NCBI RefSeq assembly: GCF_009796285.1
Contig: NZ_CP047020.1
Location: 248,001 to 312,000, forward strand
Source of the DNA: Streptomyces broussonetiae
GTDB lineage: Bacteria > Actinomycetota > Actinomycetes > Streptomycetales > Streptomycetaceae
Direction of reading: 5' to 3'
Length of the DNA stretch: 64,000 bases
Numbering within the stretch: the stretch's first letter is position 1; each line of letters begins with the position of its first letter. Positions 45,331 to 54,832 of the stretch are shown here, in pieces. Both the position numbers and the translations under genes were made by a program. Below the pieces are notes generated by a model. It worked only from the letters and a program-made list of their open reading frames with translations, was not told the DNA's origin and ran no database searches.

Positions 45331-46227
45331 CTAGAAGACTGCGAGGGGATTGGCCGGGAGCCCGGTCGCGCCGTGCACGGGAATCGTGCCAAGCGCGAAC
45401 AGGAAACTGTATCGCCCGATTTCGGCGCATACCCGCGCCAACTCACCCACGTTGACGCAGTCGATCAATGGCATTCCCAGCTCGGCCAGGGCGATGTTGT
45501 GCAGGACGGGCGATCCGCCTGACGGTCCAGGGAGCTTGTCGCCGATGTCGCCGGCGTACAGGCACACTTCACGCTCCGCCATCCACTCGACGGCGCTCAG
45601 CGAGGTGGTGGGCAGGGGGCCGAAAGGATCGTCGGCTGCGACCCATCCCCCGCGCACAACCAGCGCATCACCGGACTCGACCCGCACTCCCTGTCGCTCC
45701 TCGGCCGCCGCGAGGTCGTCCGCGGTCACGACATGGTTCTCCGCGAGCCGCTCTCCCGGCGCCAGGTCGAGAAATACCCCCCGGGGCACGATTCCGTCGA
45801 CGAACGCTGACGATGAACCCCGGCTGACCGTCGCCCCGGCAGTTGCCTCGGCGACTGAAACACCGGGGTAGACGGTGCCGTCGACCGGTATGTGCGCCAA
45901 CGCGTCGATGTGCGTCGAACGCGCATGGTGGACGTTGATCAGCAACACATCGGTCAACGCCGGGGCGGGCGAACCCGTGAACGTCATCGTTTGCAGTACT
46001 GCGGCCGGCATGCTGTGCTCGGCGAAGGCGACCGGCGCGGCCATGGGTACCGGTGTGATCGGGTGAGCCAAGGAGACAACGCGACCCGTCATGGCTTCGG
46101 CCACGCCGCGGACACGCGCAGCGGCCGTGACGAAATTCAGGGTGCCTCGGTCGTCGTCGGCGCCCCAGCGGCCCCGGTTGGTCAGCGGCCTCTCTCCCTG
46201 CGGCCGGGCAACTTCGTTTGTGTCCAT
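45331..46227 (-). CDS. Cyclase-family metal-dependent hydrolase
   Basis: The 298-residue protein carries a metal motif HARSTHIDALAH (HxxxTHxDxxxH, with Ser where Gly is usual) and RGVFLDLAPGE, GDALVVRGGW and HNIALAELGMPLIDCVN. The family (DUF/cyclase, PF04199) includes kynurenine formamidase and isatin hydrolase, Mn- or Zn-dependent ring-opening hydrolases. The start at ATG 46227 fits the family length. It lies downstream of the TetR-linked operon on the same strand, after a 207-bp gap, and may share its role. Confidence 0.8.
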   Translation of the reverse strand: MDTNEVARPQGERPLTNRGRWGADDDRGTLNFVTAAARVRGVAEAMTGRVVSLAHPITPVPMAAPVAFAEHSMPAAVLQTMTFTGSPAPALTDVLLINVHHARSTHIDALAHIPVDGTVYPGVSVAEATAGATVSRGSSSAFVDGIVPRGVFLDLAPGERLAENHVVTADDLAAAEERQGVRVESGDALVVRGGWVAADDPFGPLPTTSLSAVEWMAEREVCLYAGDIGDKLPGPSGGSPVLHNIALAELGMPLIDCVNVGELARVCAEIGRYSFLFALGTIPVHGATGLPANPLAVF

Positions 46228-46434
46228 CTGTCCTCACAGTTCAGAGTTGACTTCGTAGAGGTGCTGGCTCAGTGCGGCAGCTGACGTCGTGAATGTCGGG
46301 GACATCACTTGGCCCACCGGACAGTGGTCTGTCTTCCCGCTCCAGGCAGGCACGCTTGGGGCCGTGTCAAGGAGTCGACCGCGAGTTCGGCCTGCGAGTT
46401 CACGCGCGGGCAGATCACGTCGTCCTGCTGTTTG

Positions 46435-47403
46435 TCAGCCCGCAGCCAAGAGTCGCCGGACCCAGGCGCTTCGGGTCGCCGATGCGGTCTGCGAGAGCGC
46501 AGCTTGTGGCGCGATGCCGTCGAACCCGTGGAAACCGCCCGGCCAGACGTGCAGCTCGGTCTGGACACCGGCCTGCAGCAGCCGAGCAGCGTAATCAATG
46601 TCCTCGTCGCGGAACGTCTCGACGGAGCCGACGTCGATGAAGGAGCTGGGCAAGCCGGACAGGTCGGTCGCCCTCGCGGGCGCCGTGTAGATGCTGACGT
46701 CACTGCCACCTCTGCGTTCGCCGAGCAACGCGTTCCATCCGGTCATGTTGCTGGTGGTGTCCCAGAGGCCCTCGCCGTCCAGTTCCTGGCTGCTCGGTGT
46801 GAGGAACCGGTCGTCGAGCATCGGGCACATGAGCAACTGACCCAGCAGCTCAGGGCCACCGCGGTCACGTGCGAGAAGCGCCAGGCCAGCCGCGAACCCG
46901 CCGCCGGCGCTCGCTCCGGTGACCACGATGCGGTTCGGGTCACCGCCTATCTCCGTGGCGAGTCCATGGGTCCCCAGCAGACCCGCGTAGCAGTCCTCGA
47001 TCGGCGCCGGGTCGGGGTGCTCCGGTGCCAGGCGGTACTCCACCGACACCACGATGGCGCCGATGTCGACGGCCCAGTCCAGCACGCCGCCGGCTACGGT
47101 GCGGTTGTTGCCGATGATCATGCCGCCGCCGTGCATGTAGTAGAGGATGGGCGCTCCCGCCGCCAGACCCACCGGCCTGAGGACGAGGAGCGAAACCTCC
47201 GGAGCACTCTCCGGGCCGGGTACGAACAAGTTCTGCAGTTGGACCGTCCCGTTGCGCGTCAGGAGCTCGTCCGGGACCGCGAACATGGGGTTGGTCCGCA
47301 GTTCCTCGATGTCCTCGGGGGTGATGGTCGGTGATAGGTGTTCGTATACCACCGTCAGCACTGCGGCGAGCTCAGGGTCGAGCGGCGGGTGCGTCCTGGC
47401 CAT
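46435..47403 (-). CDS. Alpha/beta hydrolase, hormone-sensitive-lipase family
   Basis: The 322-residue protein has all HSL-family features: oxyanion motif YYMHGGGMIIG, nucleophile GASAGGG, acid in SVETFRDEDIDYA and histidine in WPGGFHGFD. It hydrolyses short-chain esters or lactones, cytoplasmic because no signal peptide is visible. It lies 15 bases downstream of the luciferase-like gene in the operon, suggesting ester or lactone cleavage after oxygenation. Confidence 0.85.
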   Translation of the reverse strand: MARTHPPLDPELAAVLTVVYEHLSPTITPEDIEELRTNPMFAVPDELLTRNGTVQLQNLFVPGPESAPEVSLLVLRPVGLAAGAPILYYMHGGGMIIGNNRTVAGGVLDWAVDIGAIVVSVEYRLAPEHPDPAPIEDCYAGLLGTHGLATEIGGDPNRIVVTGASAGGGFAAGLALLARDRGGPELLGQLLMCPMLDDRFLTPSSQELDGEGLWDTTSNMTGWNALLGERRGGSDVSIYTAPARATDLSGLPSSFIDVGSVETFRDEDIDYAARLLQAGVQTELHVWPGGFHGFDGIAPQAALSQTASATRSAWVRRLLAAG

Positions 47404-47418
47404 CGGCGATTCCTCGGT

Positions 47419-48323
47419 TCAGGGGGCGGTGATCTTGTCGGAGAGAGGGGCGATGATGGTGTCGGCAACCCAGCGTGCGACGCCGGTCGGGTAGGGCGCG
47501 CCTAGGCCGAGCACGATGTGGCTGACCCCGCCATCGAGCGCCGCGCGGATGGTGTGGCGGGTGTGCTGAGGCCGATCGTAGGAGACGGGCAGGACGATGG
47601 ATCGGGTGATCTCAGCCGGGTTACGGCCGGTCTCCTCGCACAGCCGGTCGAGGGTGGCGCTGCGCTCGATCGCCTTGTCGATGCTGCCGCCGGGCATGTT
47701 CCGCCGGTCCGCATGCTCGGCAACCACGCGCAGCGTCCGGGTGGCCTGGCCGCCGACCAGGATCGGGGGGCGGGGATGCTGGACGGGTTTGGGACTACAG
47801 AACGCACCCGTCAACTGGTGGTACTCGCCGTGGAAGTCGAATGGTGCGGTTTCGGTCCATAGTCTGCGGATGATCGTGCACGCCTCGGCGAGGCTTCCGA
47901 CCGCGTGGGCGGCATCGTGGAAGGAAAGGCCGTGAGCTGCGCACTCACGCCGGGCCAGCGGCACGTCGGTGCGAGAGCCCGCGCCGATACCGAACTCGAG
48001 CCTGCCGCCGGAGACGGCGTCGACAGTGGCGGAGATCTTGGCCAGCATGGCCGGTGGGCGGAACCTGTTGCTGGTGACCATCACCCCGAGCCGCAACCGC
48101 TCGGATTGGGCCGCGAGAGCCGACAGCAGTGTCCAGCCCTCGAGGTGGGCCCGTTCGGGTCCCCACCGAGCGGCATGAGGTGGTCGAACAGCCAGGCATG
48201 CTCGATCTGAGGGATGCCATCCGCCTCGTGCCAGACCCGCAGGATGTCGTCGTAGGCGACCTGCGCCGGGGCGGTCATGATTCCGAAACTGGATTTACCG
48301 GCCAGTGCGAGGCGGTTGGTCAC
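47419..48323 (-). pseudogene. Luciferase-like (F420/FMN) monooxygenase, single frameshift
   Basis: The start is GTG 48323, overlapping the upstream stop (GTGA). The N-terminus reads FGIMTAPAQVAYDDILRVW and HAWLFDHLMPLGGDPNGPT; then one base appears missing near 48150, and the family sequence continues in another frame (LRLGVMVTSNRFRPPAMLAK, RLEFGIGAG, PPILVGGQATRTLRVVAEHA). If repaired, it is a normal LLM-class oxidoreductase of about 300 residues. CCC read as CC would explain the shift, so a sequencing error is possible. Confidence 0.75.
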
Positions 48324-49252
48324 TTCGAGTCGATGCTTCCCAGCGGGTCGGCGGCCGCAGCCAGAGCCCGACGGGCGGTAGGCCACGCGTCGTTGTCCAG
48401 GCCCAGCGCGGTACGCAGATACGCCAGGGTGGCGTGCTGGACGAGCGCAACACGCTCGGAGCTTTCGTCGGTGGTGCGCGTGTCGTTGGCTCCCTGGATG
48501 CCGCCGAGTCCGTGTTCCGCGCCGAACAGGGTCAGCAGATCGGTGGCGCCCGGGCTGAGGCGGTAGCCGTCGGTGAACCAGTCCGGACCACGCACCGTGA
48601 GCGGGGACTGGTCCGCGTCGCCGGCGACCATAAGACTGGGTGTCTTCAGCTCGGCGAAATCAGGGTTCATGAACGGGAAGTACCGGGTGGCGAGCGGGCT
48701 CAGGTCGGCGCCGCCGGCACCGGGCAGGCACAGCAGCACGGCCGCGCTGACCCGCGGGTCGGCCATGCTCTCACCGGGAGTGCCGTCGGCGCCGACGACC
48801 CGTGCGCCCGCCAGGGTGCTGGCGGTCTGCGCGCCCCAGGAATGTCCGGCCACCGCAATGCGGTCGTGGTCGATGCGGCCGGCCAGCCCGGGCACGGCGG
48901 CTTCGAGGGTGTCGAGCTGGTCCAGGACGTGAGTGAGGTCGTCAGTGCGGATGCGCCAGATGAGCGGGGTGCGCGGGTCGTCGGGGGCCAGGCCGAGGGA
49001 GTCGAGATGTGTTGGCTGGATGACGACGAAGCCGCGGGCGGCCCAGAAGCCGACCAGTGGTGCGTAATCGTCCATGGTCAGGGTCATGCCGTGCGAGAGG
49101 ACGACGACAGGCAGGTTGTGGCCGGCCGTGGGCGCTGTGACCCGTACCTGCACGTCCTGGCCGCGGTCCGGAGCGGGCAGCGCGATCGGGCTGACAGAGA
49201 TGACTGAGGCGGTGAAGGCGTTGCCGCCGTCGACTGACGTGGTGCCGCTCAT
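48320..49252 (-). CDS. Alpha/beta hydrolase (chlorophyllase/dienelactone-hydrolase-like)
   Basis: The 310-residue protein starts at an ATG with AAAGG upstream. The oxyanion region VVVLSHGMTLTMDD and nucleophile elbow VAGHSWGAQT are clear, with an acid near SLMAGDAD-type VAGDADQSP and a late His (GAEHGLGG). It is the first gene of a reverse operon whose promoter holds two TetR-type operators, so it is the main regulated gene. Substrate unknown, perhaps an ester or lactone. Confidence 0.8.
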   Translation of the reverse strand: MSGTTSVDGGNAFTASVISVSPIALPAPDRGQDVQVRVTAPTAGHNLPVVVLSHGMTLTMDDYAPLVGFWAARGFVVIQPTHLDSLGLAPDDPRTPLIWRIRTDDLTHVLDQLDTLEAAVPGLAGRIDHDRIAVAGHSWGAQTASTLAGARVVGADGTPGESMADPRVSAAVLLCLPGAGGADLSPLATRYFPFMNPDFAELKTPSLMVAGDADQSPLTVRGPDWFTDGYRLSPGATDLLTLFGAEHGLGGIQGANDTRTTDESSERVALVQHATLAYLRTALGLDNDAWPTARRALAAAADPLGSIDSK

Positions 49253-49321
49253 GTGGTGAATGCCTTTCTCAATATGCCCAGTGGGCTCGTGCGGCGCGGC
49301 GTCTGGCATCATTGAAAAAGT

Positions 49322-49368
49322 GGAGCGCCGCTCCGGATTAAAATACGGAGCAACGCTCCGTTTTGCAA
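49322..49368 (-). promoter_or_regulatory. TetR operators overlapping the hydrolase-operon promoter
   Basis: Two palindromes: GGAGCGCCGCTCC (49322-49334) and ACGGAGCAACGCTCCGT (49345-49361), centres 25 bp apart with core GGAGCnnnGCTCC. On the reverse strand TTGCAA (49368-49363), 17 bp, TATTTT (49345-49340) form a promoter. The second palindrome fills the spacer and the first lies just downstream, so TetR binding would shut the operon. Confidence 0.75.
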
Positions 49369-49384
49369 GCAGGAGGTGTTCACG

Positions 49385-50011
49385 ATGTCCACAGCCGACA
49401 CTCCGCCAGCAGCTGCAGGTCGCAAACGAGCCGACGTGCGCCGAAACGAGCAGAAGCTCCTGGACGCAGCTGCGGCCGTGTTCGTCCGTATGGGGGTCCA
49501 CGCTCCCGTACGGGAGATCGCAGCAGAATCAGGCCTCGGCATGGGCACCATCTACCGCCACTTCCCCACCCGGGCGGACTTGGTGGTCGCGGTCTTCCGG
49601 CACCAGGTTGACGCACTCGCCGCAGCTGCCCACGCGGCGCAGACTGCCGATGCCCCCTACGAAATCCTGCGGCAGTGGGTCCACCAATTCGCCGACTTCC
49701 TCGTCACCAAACACGGCCTCGCCGAGGCGCTGCACTCGGACCGAGCCGGATTCGAGAGCCTGCACAACGAGTTCGTCGAACGCCTGCTGCCCGTGCTCGA
49801 CCAACTGCTGAAAGCGTCCGCCTCCGCTGGCTACACACGCGCCGACGTACGGGCCTACGACTTCATGCTCGCCATCGGCAACCTGTGCATCGGAATCGAA
49901 ACCTTTCCCGACTACCAGGCCCGCCACATGATCGACCTGATGCTCGCCGGCCTTACCCAGCCCGCCCCGGCACCGACAGGCAATGAGGTGAGGTCAGCAA
50001 CTGGGCCTTGA
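49385..50011 (+). CDS. TetR-family transcriptional regulator
   Basis: The 208-residue protein follows AGGAGG. The helix-turn-helix is typical (KLLDAAAAVFVRMGVHAPVR, then EIAAESGLGMGTIYRHFPTR). The C-terminal ligand-binding domain is divergent as usual. The gene is divergent from the hydrolase operon, and two matching palindromes lie in the shared intergenic region, so it very likely represses that operon and itself until a ligand arrives. Confidence 0.9.
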   Translation: MSTADTPPAAAGRKRADVRRNEQKLLDAAAAVFVRMGVHAPVREIAAESGLGMGTIYRHFPTRADLVVAVFRHQVDALAAAAHAAQTADAPYEILRQWVHQFADFLVTKHGLAEALHSDRAGFESLHNEFVERLLPVLDQLLKASASAGYTRADVRAYDFMLAIGNLCIGIETFPDYQARHMIDLMLAGLTQPAPAPTGNEVRSATGP

Positions 50012-50242
50012 CGTGCTCCCTGGTCTAAAGAGCGTTTTATCCCGGAGGGGCTGTTTGGTGGCGCTTCGCGGGACGAGTGAGTCTGCGGCTACTGAGGCGA
50101 GAGTGGTCAATGCGGGCTGTGCGACAGCAGACTCCATACCTCTGCCCGTTTGAGTGGAGTCGCTCCTGTCTGATCCCAAGGCGCCCCCGGTTGACGCTGT
50201 TTGCGCCCTGGGATGCACCTTGCCCGACGGTACTACCGAAAC

Positions 50243-50680
50243 ATGACGCGACACCGCCCGTACCCCAGCGACCTCACCGATGCCCGCTGGGAGTTGATCG
50301 GTCCCACCCTCACCGCCTGGCGGGTCGAGCGCAGAGGCAAGGGCCTGGACATCGACCGCCCGCCCGAGCACGACCTGCGCCGCATCATGGACGCCATCCT
50401 CTACGTCGACCGCACGGGATCCCCTGGCGCTACCTCCCGCACGACTTCCCGCCGTGGGAAACGGTCTATGGCTACTTCGCCGCCTGGCAGAAGGAAGGCG
50501 TCTTCAACCAGCTCAACGGCCTGCTGCGACGCCTGGTACGTGAAGCTGAAGGCCGCAGCATCAGCCACTCCCGACTGACTGCAGGAGGTGCCCGCCGTCG
50601 GCATCCTGCGGACAGTATGGCTGCAGCAGTTTCAGCGGACGGTCACGGACGGAGTGCAGGAGGTGATCTGACGGGGGAAG
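50243..50680 (+). pseudogene. IS5-family transposase fragment, frameshifted
   Basis: The frame opens MTRHRPYPSDLTDARWELIG, then HDLRRIMDAILYVDRTG. It shifts near 50415 to another frame with WRYLPHDFPPWETVYGYFAA and FNQLNGLLRRLVREAEG. This is the N-terminal third of an IS5/IS4 transposase; the DDE catalytic part is absent. It is followed directly by an unrelated IS1182 fragment. Confidence 0.7.
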
Positions 50681-50704
50681 AATGATCTCCCGCCCAGCAG
50701 AGCG

Positions 50705-51370
50705 AGGATCACCTCGCCTTACGACCCCGACTCCCGCAACGCCGTCAAGCGCGGCTCAGCCTGGGACGGCTACAAGGTCCACTTCACCGAGACCTGCGAC
50801 GCCCAGGAGAGCGGCCGACCCCACCTGATCACCCACGTGGTCACCACGGACGCCACGGTCGGCGACCCCGTGGTCGTCGACGAGATCCACGACCGGCTCC
50901 ACGCCAAGGACCTGCTGCCCGGCGAACACCTGATGGACGCCGGATACATCTCCGCGGAGCTCCTGCTCACCGCGCCCAGCCAGCGTGGTGTCCGCGTCAT
51001 CGGCCCGGTCAGGCCGCACACCCGCCACACCGTCCAGGCCGCCGGCTACGGCAAGACATCCTTCACCATCGACTGGGACGCCCGACAGGCGACATGCCCC
51101 AACGGCGCTCACAGCCGCTACTGGACCGAAGGACTCGACAACAACCAGCGGCCCGCGATCCGCATCCGCTTCGCCACCGAGACCTGCGCGCCCTGCCCGG
51201 CTCGCGCGCAGTGCACCAGCTCCACCCGCTACGGCCGACAACTCACCGTCCGCCCGCAAGATCAAGAAGCCGTCCTCGAACGCGTCAGAGCCGAGCAGGA
51301 AACCGAGGAGTGGAAGGCCGTCTACGCGATCCGCTCAGGCGTGGAGGGCACGATCCACCAGGCCGTCACC
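50705..51370 (+). pseudogene. IS1182-family transposase fragment
   Basis: The frame reads AWDGYKVHFTETCDAQESGR, VVTTDATVGDPVVVDEIHDR, HLMDAGYISAELLL and CAPCPARAQCTSSTRYGRQL, ending IRSGVEGTIHQAV. This is the DDE-to-Cys-rich C-terminal region of IS1182 transposases. The N-terminal half and the last 60 or so residues are missing. No start codon belongs to it. Confidence 0.7.
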
Positions 51371-51560
51371 ACCACGGCCGCTGGTCCGCCTTCAGGAGCC
51401 GTCGGACGACCTCCACTGCGACCGGGAGTCGCCCTGTATGGTCGCGCAGGGCGACCTCGAGATGTAGCACCGCCTGCTGGACGGGATCGGCCTGCCGTGC
51501 GGCGGACGCGGTACAGGGCTGCGCGATCCGGTCCACCTTCGACCGCAACGTCCTCGCCAT
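51366..51560 (-). CDS. Small hypothetical protein coupled to the upstream gene
   Basis: The 64-residue basic protein has an ATG that overlaps the upstream stop by one base (TGATG). Segments include MARTLRSKVDRIAQPCTASA and VALRDHTGRLPVAVEVVRRL. Codon use looks genuine. No family is recognised. Tight coupling to the preceding plasmid-stabilisation-like gene suggests related roles. Its end abuts the IS1182 fragment, so it may be truncated. Confidence 0.45.
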   Translation of the reverse strand: MARTLRSKVDRIAQPCTASAARQADPVQQAVLHLEVALRDHTGRLPVAVEVVRRLLKADQRPWW

Positions 51561-51886
51561 CAGCGGCCGAGAGCGTTCTGCAGCTGCTTCTTGGTCATCG
51601 AGGAGCGGCCCTCGATGTTGCGCTTCTTCGCCTCCTCGTACAGCTGGTCCTTGGTCGGCCCCTGCGCGCCGCTGTGCGAGCGCTCTCCCCCACGCTGGGA
51701 CGCCGACTTGCTGTCACGCATCGAGGCTTTGCTTGCGGTCTTCGACTCGCCCGACCTGGCCCGCTCCTTGTTGACCGTGCGCGCGGCGATCTCCCTGGCG
51801 CGCCCCGCGGACTCGCCGCGGTCCTGGGCGCTCTTCTTGATGTGTTCGTACTGCCGTTCCCGCTTGGAACTCGATCCGGCCGGCAT
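51560..51886 (-). CDS. Small basic protein, plasmid-stabilisation/Rho-N-like
   Basis: The 108-residue protein has a strong ribosome site (AAGGAGGGG) before the ATG. It is Lys/Arg/Ser-rich (KRERQYEHIKKSAQDRGESA, IAARTVNKERARSGESKTAS) and ends with GPTKDQLYEEAKKRNIEGRS and MTKKQLQNALGR, which resembles a SAP/Rho-N helix-extended-helix nucleic-acid-binding motif. Homologues in actinomycetes are often labelled plasmid stabilisation protein without strong proof. A DNA- or RNA-binding role is inferred. Confidence 0.65.
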   Translation of the reverse strand: MPAGSSSKRERQYEHIKKSAQDRGESAGRAREIAARTVNKERARSGESKTASKASMRDSKSASQRGGERSHSGAQGPTKDQLYEEAKKRNIEGRSSMTKKQLQNALGR

Positions 51887-52083
51887 TGCGCCCCTCCTTG
51901 TTCTCACCGTTCACACGACGGGACGGGGCTGGACAGCCCCTTTTGATCCGTCGGCCCGGGGCACTGCGCCGCCCCTGTTCTCGGTCAGCTGCCGGGTTCC
52001 CCGAAGCTCGCCTCCCACCCACCGGAGATCTCCAAGGCCGCCAGGCGCGATTGCACGTGTGGCCTTGGCAGGACGGGAACTCG

Positions 52084-53625
52084 ATGGCCATGAACGCTGA
52101 GCAGGGAATCCGGGGTTCGTACTGGCTCGAGACCGCGTCGGGCCGCGAGCCCGCTCCTCCGCCGTTCGGCGACGTCTCCGTCGACGTCGCGGTTGTCGGC
52201 GGCGGGATGGCAGGGCTCAGCACAGCCTGGGAGCTCGTCCGGGGAGGCCGTGAGGTGGCCGTCCTGGAGGCCGGCCGGATCGCCGCCGGTGTCACCGGCC
52301 ATACGACGGCCAAGCTGACCGCCCTGCACACCCTCGTGTACGACCACCTCCGCCGCACCCGCGGCCGGGAGGGCGCGCGGCTGTACGCCCGCTCCCAGTC
52401 GGCCGCGATCCGCCGTGCCGCCGAGATCGTCACCGACCTCGGCATCGACTGCGAGTGGGAGGAGGCAGCCGCCTGCACCTACACCGAGAGGCCGCCGGAC
52501 ATCGCGCGCATGCGAGCCGAGGCCGAGGCGGCGCGCGAGGCAGGCCTGCCGGCCGAGTTCGTCACGGAGACGGAACTGCCCTTCCCGGTGGCCGGTGCGG
52601 TCCGGGTGACCGGCCAGGCGCAGTTCCATCCCGTGAAGTACCTGCTCGCGCTGGCCGAAGACCTGCACCGGCGCGGCGGCACCGTGTACGAGGGGACGCG
52701 CGTCACCGGCCTCACCGAAGGCGAACCCTGCGTCCTGTGGACCGACACGGGTGTGTCGGTCCGGGCGCGCGAGGTTGTGGTCGCCACGCACTATCCCGTC
52801 TTCGACCGCGCCTTGCTCTTCACCCGGCTCTCCCCGCGCCGTGAGCTGGTCGTCGCGGGGACGCTCGCCGCCAGCCAGGCCCCCCGCGACATGTACATCA
52901 CGCCCGAGGGGAACACCCGCTCGGTCCGCAGCGCTCCCTACGGCGACGGCGGGCGGCTGCTGATCGTCACCGGCGAGCACTTCACCCCCGGCGCCGCCGA
53001 CGTCGAGGAACGGTTCGACCGGCTCACCGCCTGGGCCGACAGCCGCTTCACCGGGCTGAGTTTCACCCACCGATGGGCCACCCAGGACAACGACTCCACC
53101 GACTCCGTGCCTCTCGTGGGACCGCTCCGCCCCGGCAGCCGCCACATTTACGTAGCCACCGGCTTCGGCGGCTGGGGCCTGAGCGGCGGCATCATGGCCG
53201 GCCAGCTGATCAGTAACCTCATCGAGGGCCGAGAAGTCGAGTGGGCGGGGCTGTACGATCCCCGCCGCCTGGCCTCCGTGGTCCGCGAGGGCGGGTCGTT
53301 CCTCAGGCACCAGGCCCACGTGGCCAAACACTTCGTCGGCGACCGTCTCCCGCACGTCACAGCGCCCGCGCCCGAAGACCTCGCGCCGGGAGACGGTGCC
53401 GTCCTACGCATGGGCGGGCACCAGTGTGCCGTCCATCGTGACGGCGACGGCCAGCTCCAGGCCGTCTCGGCCCGCTGCACCCACCTCGGCTGTCTCGTCG
53501 TTTTCAACCGCGCAGAGCAGGCATGGGAATGTCCGTGCCACGGCTCCCGCTTCGCGCCGGACGGCCGCATCCTCCAGGGACCCGCCGTGCGGCCGCTGGA
53601 AAAGCGCGAAATCCAATCGCCCTGA
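52084..53625 (+). CDS. FAD-dependent oxidoreductase with C-terminal Rieske [2Fe-2S] domain
   Basis: The 513-residue protein has an N-terminal DAO-type FAD motif (VDVAVVGGGMAGLSTAWELV), a substrate region, and a C-terminal Rieske domain with CTHLGC and CPCHGS ligands. The layout matches widespread bacterial glycine-oxidase-like Rieske proteins of uncertain substrate. It is cytoplasmic; no signal peptide is seen. An ATG at 52084 is used; a second lies two codons later. It is followed by a 330-bp gap and then by the methyltransferase operon. Confidence 0.85.
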   Translation: MAMNAEQGIRGSYWLETASGREPAPPPFGDVSVDVAVVGGGMAGLSTAWELVRGGREVAVLEAGRIAAGVTGHTTAKLTALHTLVYDHLRRTRGREGARLYARSQSAAIRRAAEIVTDLGIDCEWEEAAACTYTERPPDIARMRAEAEAAREAGLPAEFVTETELPFPVAGAVRVTGQAQFHPVKYLLALAEDLHRRGGTVYEGTRVTGLTEGEPCVLWTDTGVSVRAREVVVATHYPVFDRALLFTRLSPRRELVVAGTLAASQAPRDMYITPEGNTRSVRSAPYGDGGRLLIVTGEHFTPGAADVEERFDRLTAWADSRFTGLSFTHRWATQDNDSTDSVPLVGPLRPGSRHIYVATGFGGWGLSGGIMAGQLISNLIEGREVEWAGLYDPRRLASVVREGGSFLRHQAHVAKHFVGDRLPHVTAPAPEDLAPGDGAVLRMGGHQCAVHRDGDGQLQAVSARCTHLGCLVVFNRAEQAWECPCHGSRFAPDGRILQGPAVRPLEKREIQSP

Positions 53626-53955
53626 CAGACCTCTCAGGCTCCGGTGCTTCGTTACCTCCGGAGCCCAGGGGTACTCGTACGACACGGTGTGCCGTGTCCG
53701 GCACCCCCGTATCCCCACACCGCTGCGGAGCAACCTCATGAAGGCCCCCCACGCCATCAATCGCGTATTCAACGAGTCGTCTGTGCCCTCCGACGCGGTA
53801 GCGCCGACCTCCATGGCCGGCCCCGATTGTGCGGCCGACAGCCGCGGCCCCGGCTGGGCGCGCAGCAGCGTTCGCGCGAGGGCCCCCAGGTTGTACGAAG
53901 TCGCCTGGTCGCTGTTTGAACGGCCGCGCAGCATGCGGCTGACAAAGGATCCGGG
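53626..53955 (+). other. Gap with a weak terminator-like hairpin
   Basis: GCTCCGG (53638-53644) and CCGGAGC (53658-53664) form a 7-bp stem shortly after the Rieske gene. The rest has no recognised gene and should hold the promoter of the methyltransferase operon. Confidence 0.4.
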
Positions 53956-54636
53956 ATGACGGCCCAGTTCGTCACCGCTGTTCCCCGGTTTCGCTGCTGG
54001 ATCCCTCCGGGGGTCTACCGCCCGCAGGCCGACACCGGGCTGCTCAGCCGCGTGATGCGCCGGGAGCAGATCACCAGCCGTACGCAGGTTCTGGATCTCG
54101 GCACCGGCAGCGGCGCGCTCGCGGTGGAGGCAGCCCGGTTGGGTGCCCGGGTCACCGCGGTGGACATCTCCTGGCGTGCGATCGCCGCCGCCTGGTGCAA
54201 TGCCGTGATGAACGGGCAGGTGGTGCAGGTACGCCATGGTGACCTGACGTCCGCCGTTCCGGGCCGTCGTTTCGACCTAGTGGTCACCAACCCGCCGTAC
54301 GTCCCCGCGCCGCCCGTCAAGGGCGCGCCCCGGGGCAGGGCCCGGGCCTGGGACGCCGGCACGGACGGCCGGCTGTTGATCGACCGGATCTGCGCGCTGG
54401 CGCCGGCGGTGCTGCGGCCGACGGGGACGCTGCTGATGGTGCACTCGCACCTGAGCGGTGTCGAGGAGACGCTGGTCCGTTTCCGTGCGGCCGGGCTGCA
54501 CGCGGAGGTCGTCGACCGCACCCGGCTGCCTTTCGGCCGCGTACTGCTCTCCCGGCTCGCCTGGCTGCGCGAACGCGGACTGGTGACCGGCCCTACGACC
54601 GAGGACCTGGTGGTGATCCGTGCCGAACCCATCTGA
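53956..54636 (+). CDS. HemK/PrmC-like class I methyltransferase
   Basis: The 226-residue protein has SAM motif VLDLGTGSGALAVEAARLGA, acidic VTAVDISWRA, and the NPPY tetrapeptide (VVTNPPYVPAP) typical of methyltransferases acting on glutamine or adenine amide/amino groups. The length and YRPQADTGLL start match the HemK2/Mtq2-like subgroup rather than full PrmC. Its target may be a protein Gln. It overlaps the CDGSH gene by 17 bases. Confidence 0.8.
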   Translation: MTAQFVTAVPRFRCWIPPGVYRPQADTGLLSRVMRREQITSRTQVLDLGTGSGALAVEAARLGARVTAVDISWRAIAAAWCNAVMNGQVVQVRHGDLTSAVPGRRFDLVVTNPPYVPAPPVKGAPRGRARAWDAGTDGRLLIDRICALAPAVLRPTGTLLMVHSHLSGVEETLVRFRAAGLHAEVVDRTRLPFGRVLLSRLAWLRERGLVTGPTTEDLVVIRAEPI

Positions 54637-54832
54637 ACGCCCCCGCCGCATCCGCGTCCAGCGGGACGGCCCGCTCCTGGTGGAGGGACCGGTCGAGGTC
54701 GTGGGCGAGGACGGCGAGGTGACGGTGTCGCGGCGCTTCACCGTGGCCATCTGCACCTGCCGGCGCACCCGCACGCCGCCCTGGTGCGACACCAGCCATC
54801 GCCGCCGAAGGAGACGGGACGAGACGTCATGA
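54620..54832 (+). CDS. CDGSH-type iron-sulfur protein
   Basis: The 70-residue protein starts at GTG inside the methyltransferase gene. The cluster motif reads CTCRRTRTPPWCDTSH: three Cys and one His in CDGSH spacing, with Thr-Ser in place of Gly-Ser. Such proteins hold a labile [2Fe-2S] cluster and act as redox or cluster-transfer units. The start of the next gene lies inside its stop (ATGA). Its size is usual for the family. Confidence 0.85.
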   Translation: MPNPSERPRRIRVQRDGPLLVEGPVEVVGEDGEVTVSRRFTVAICTCRRTRTPPWCDTSHRRRRRRDETS

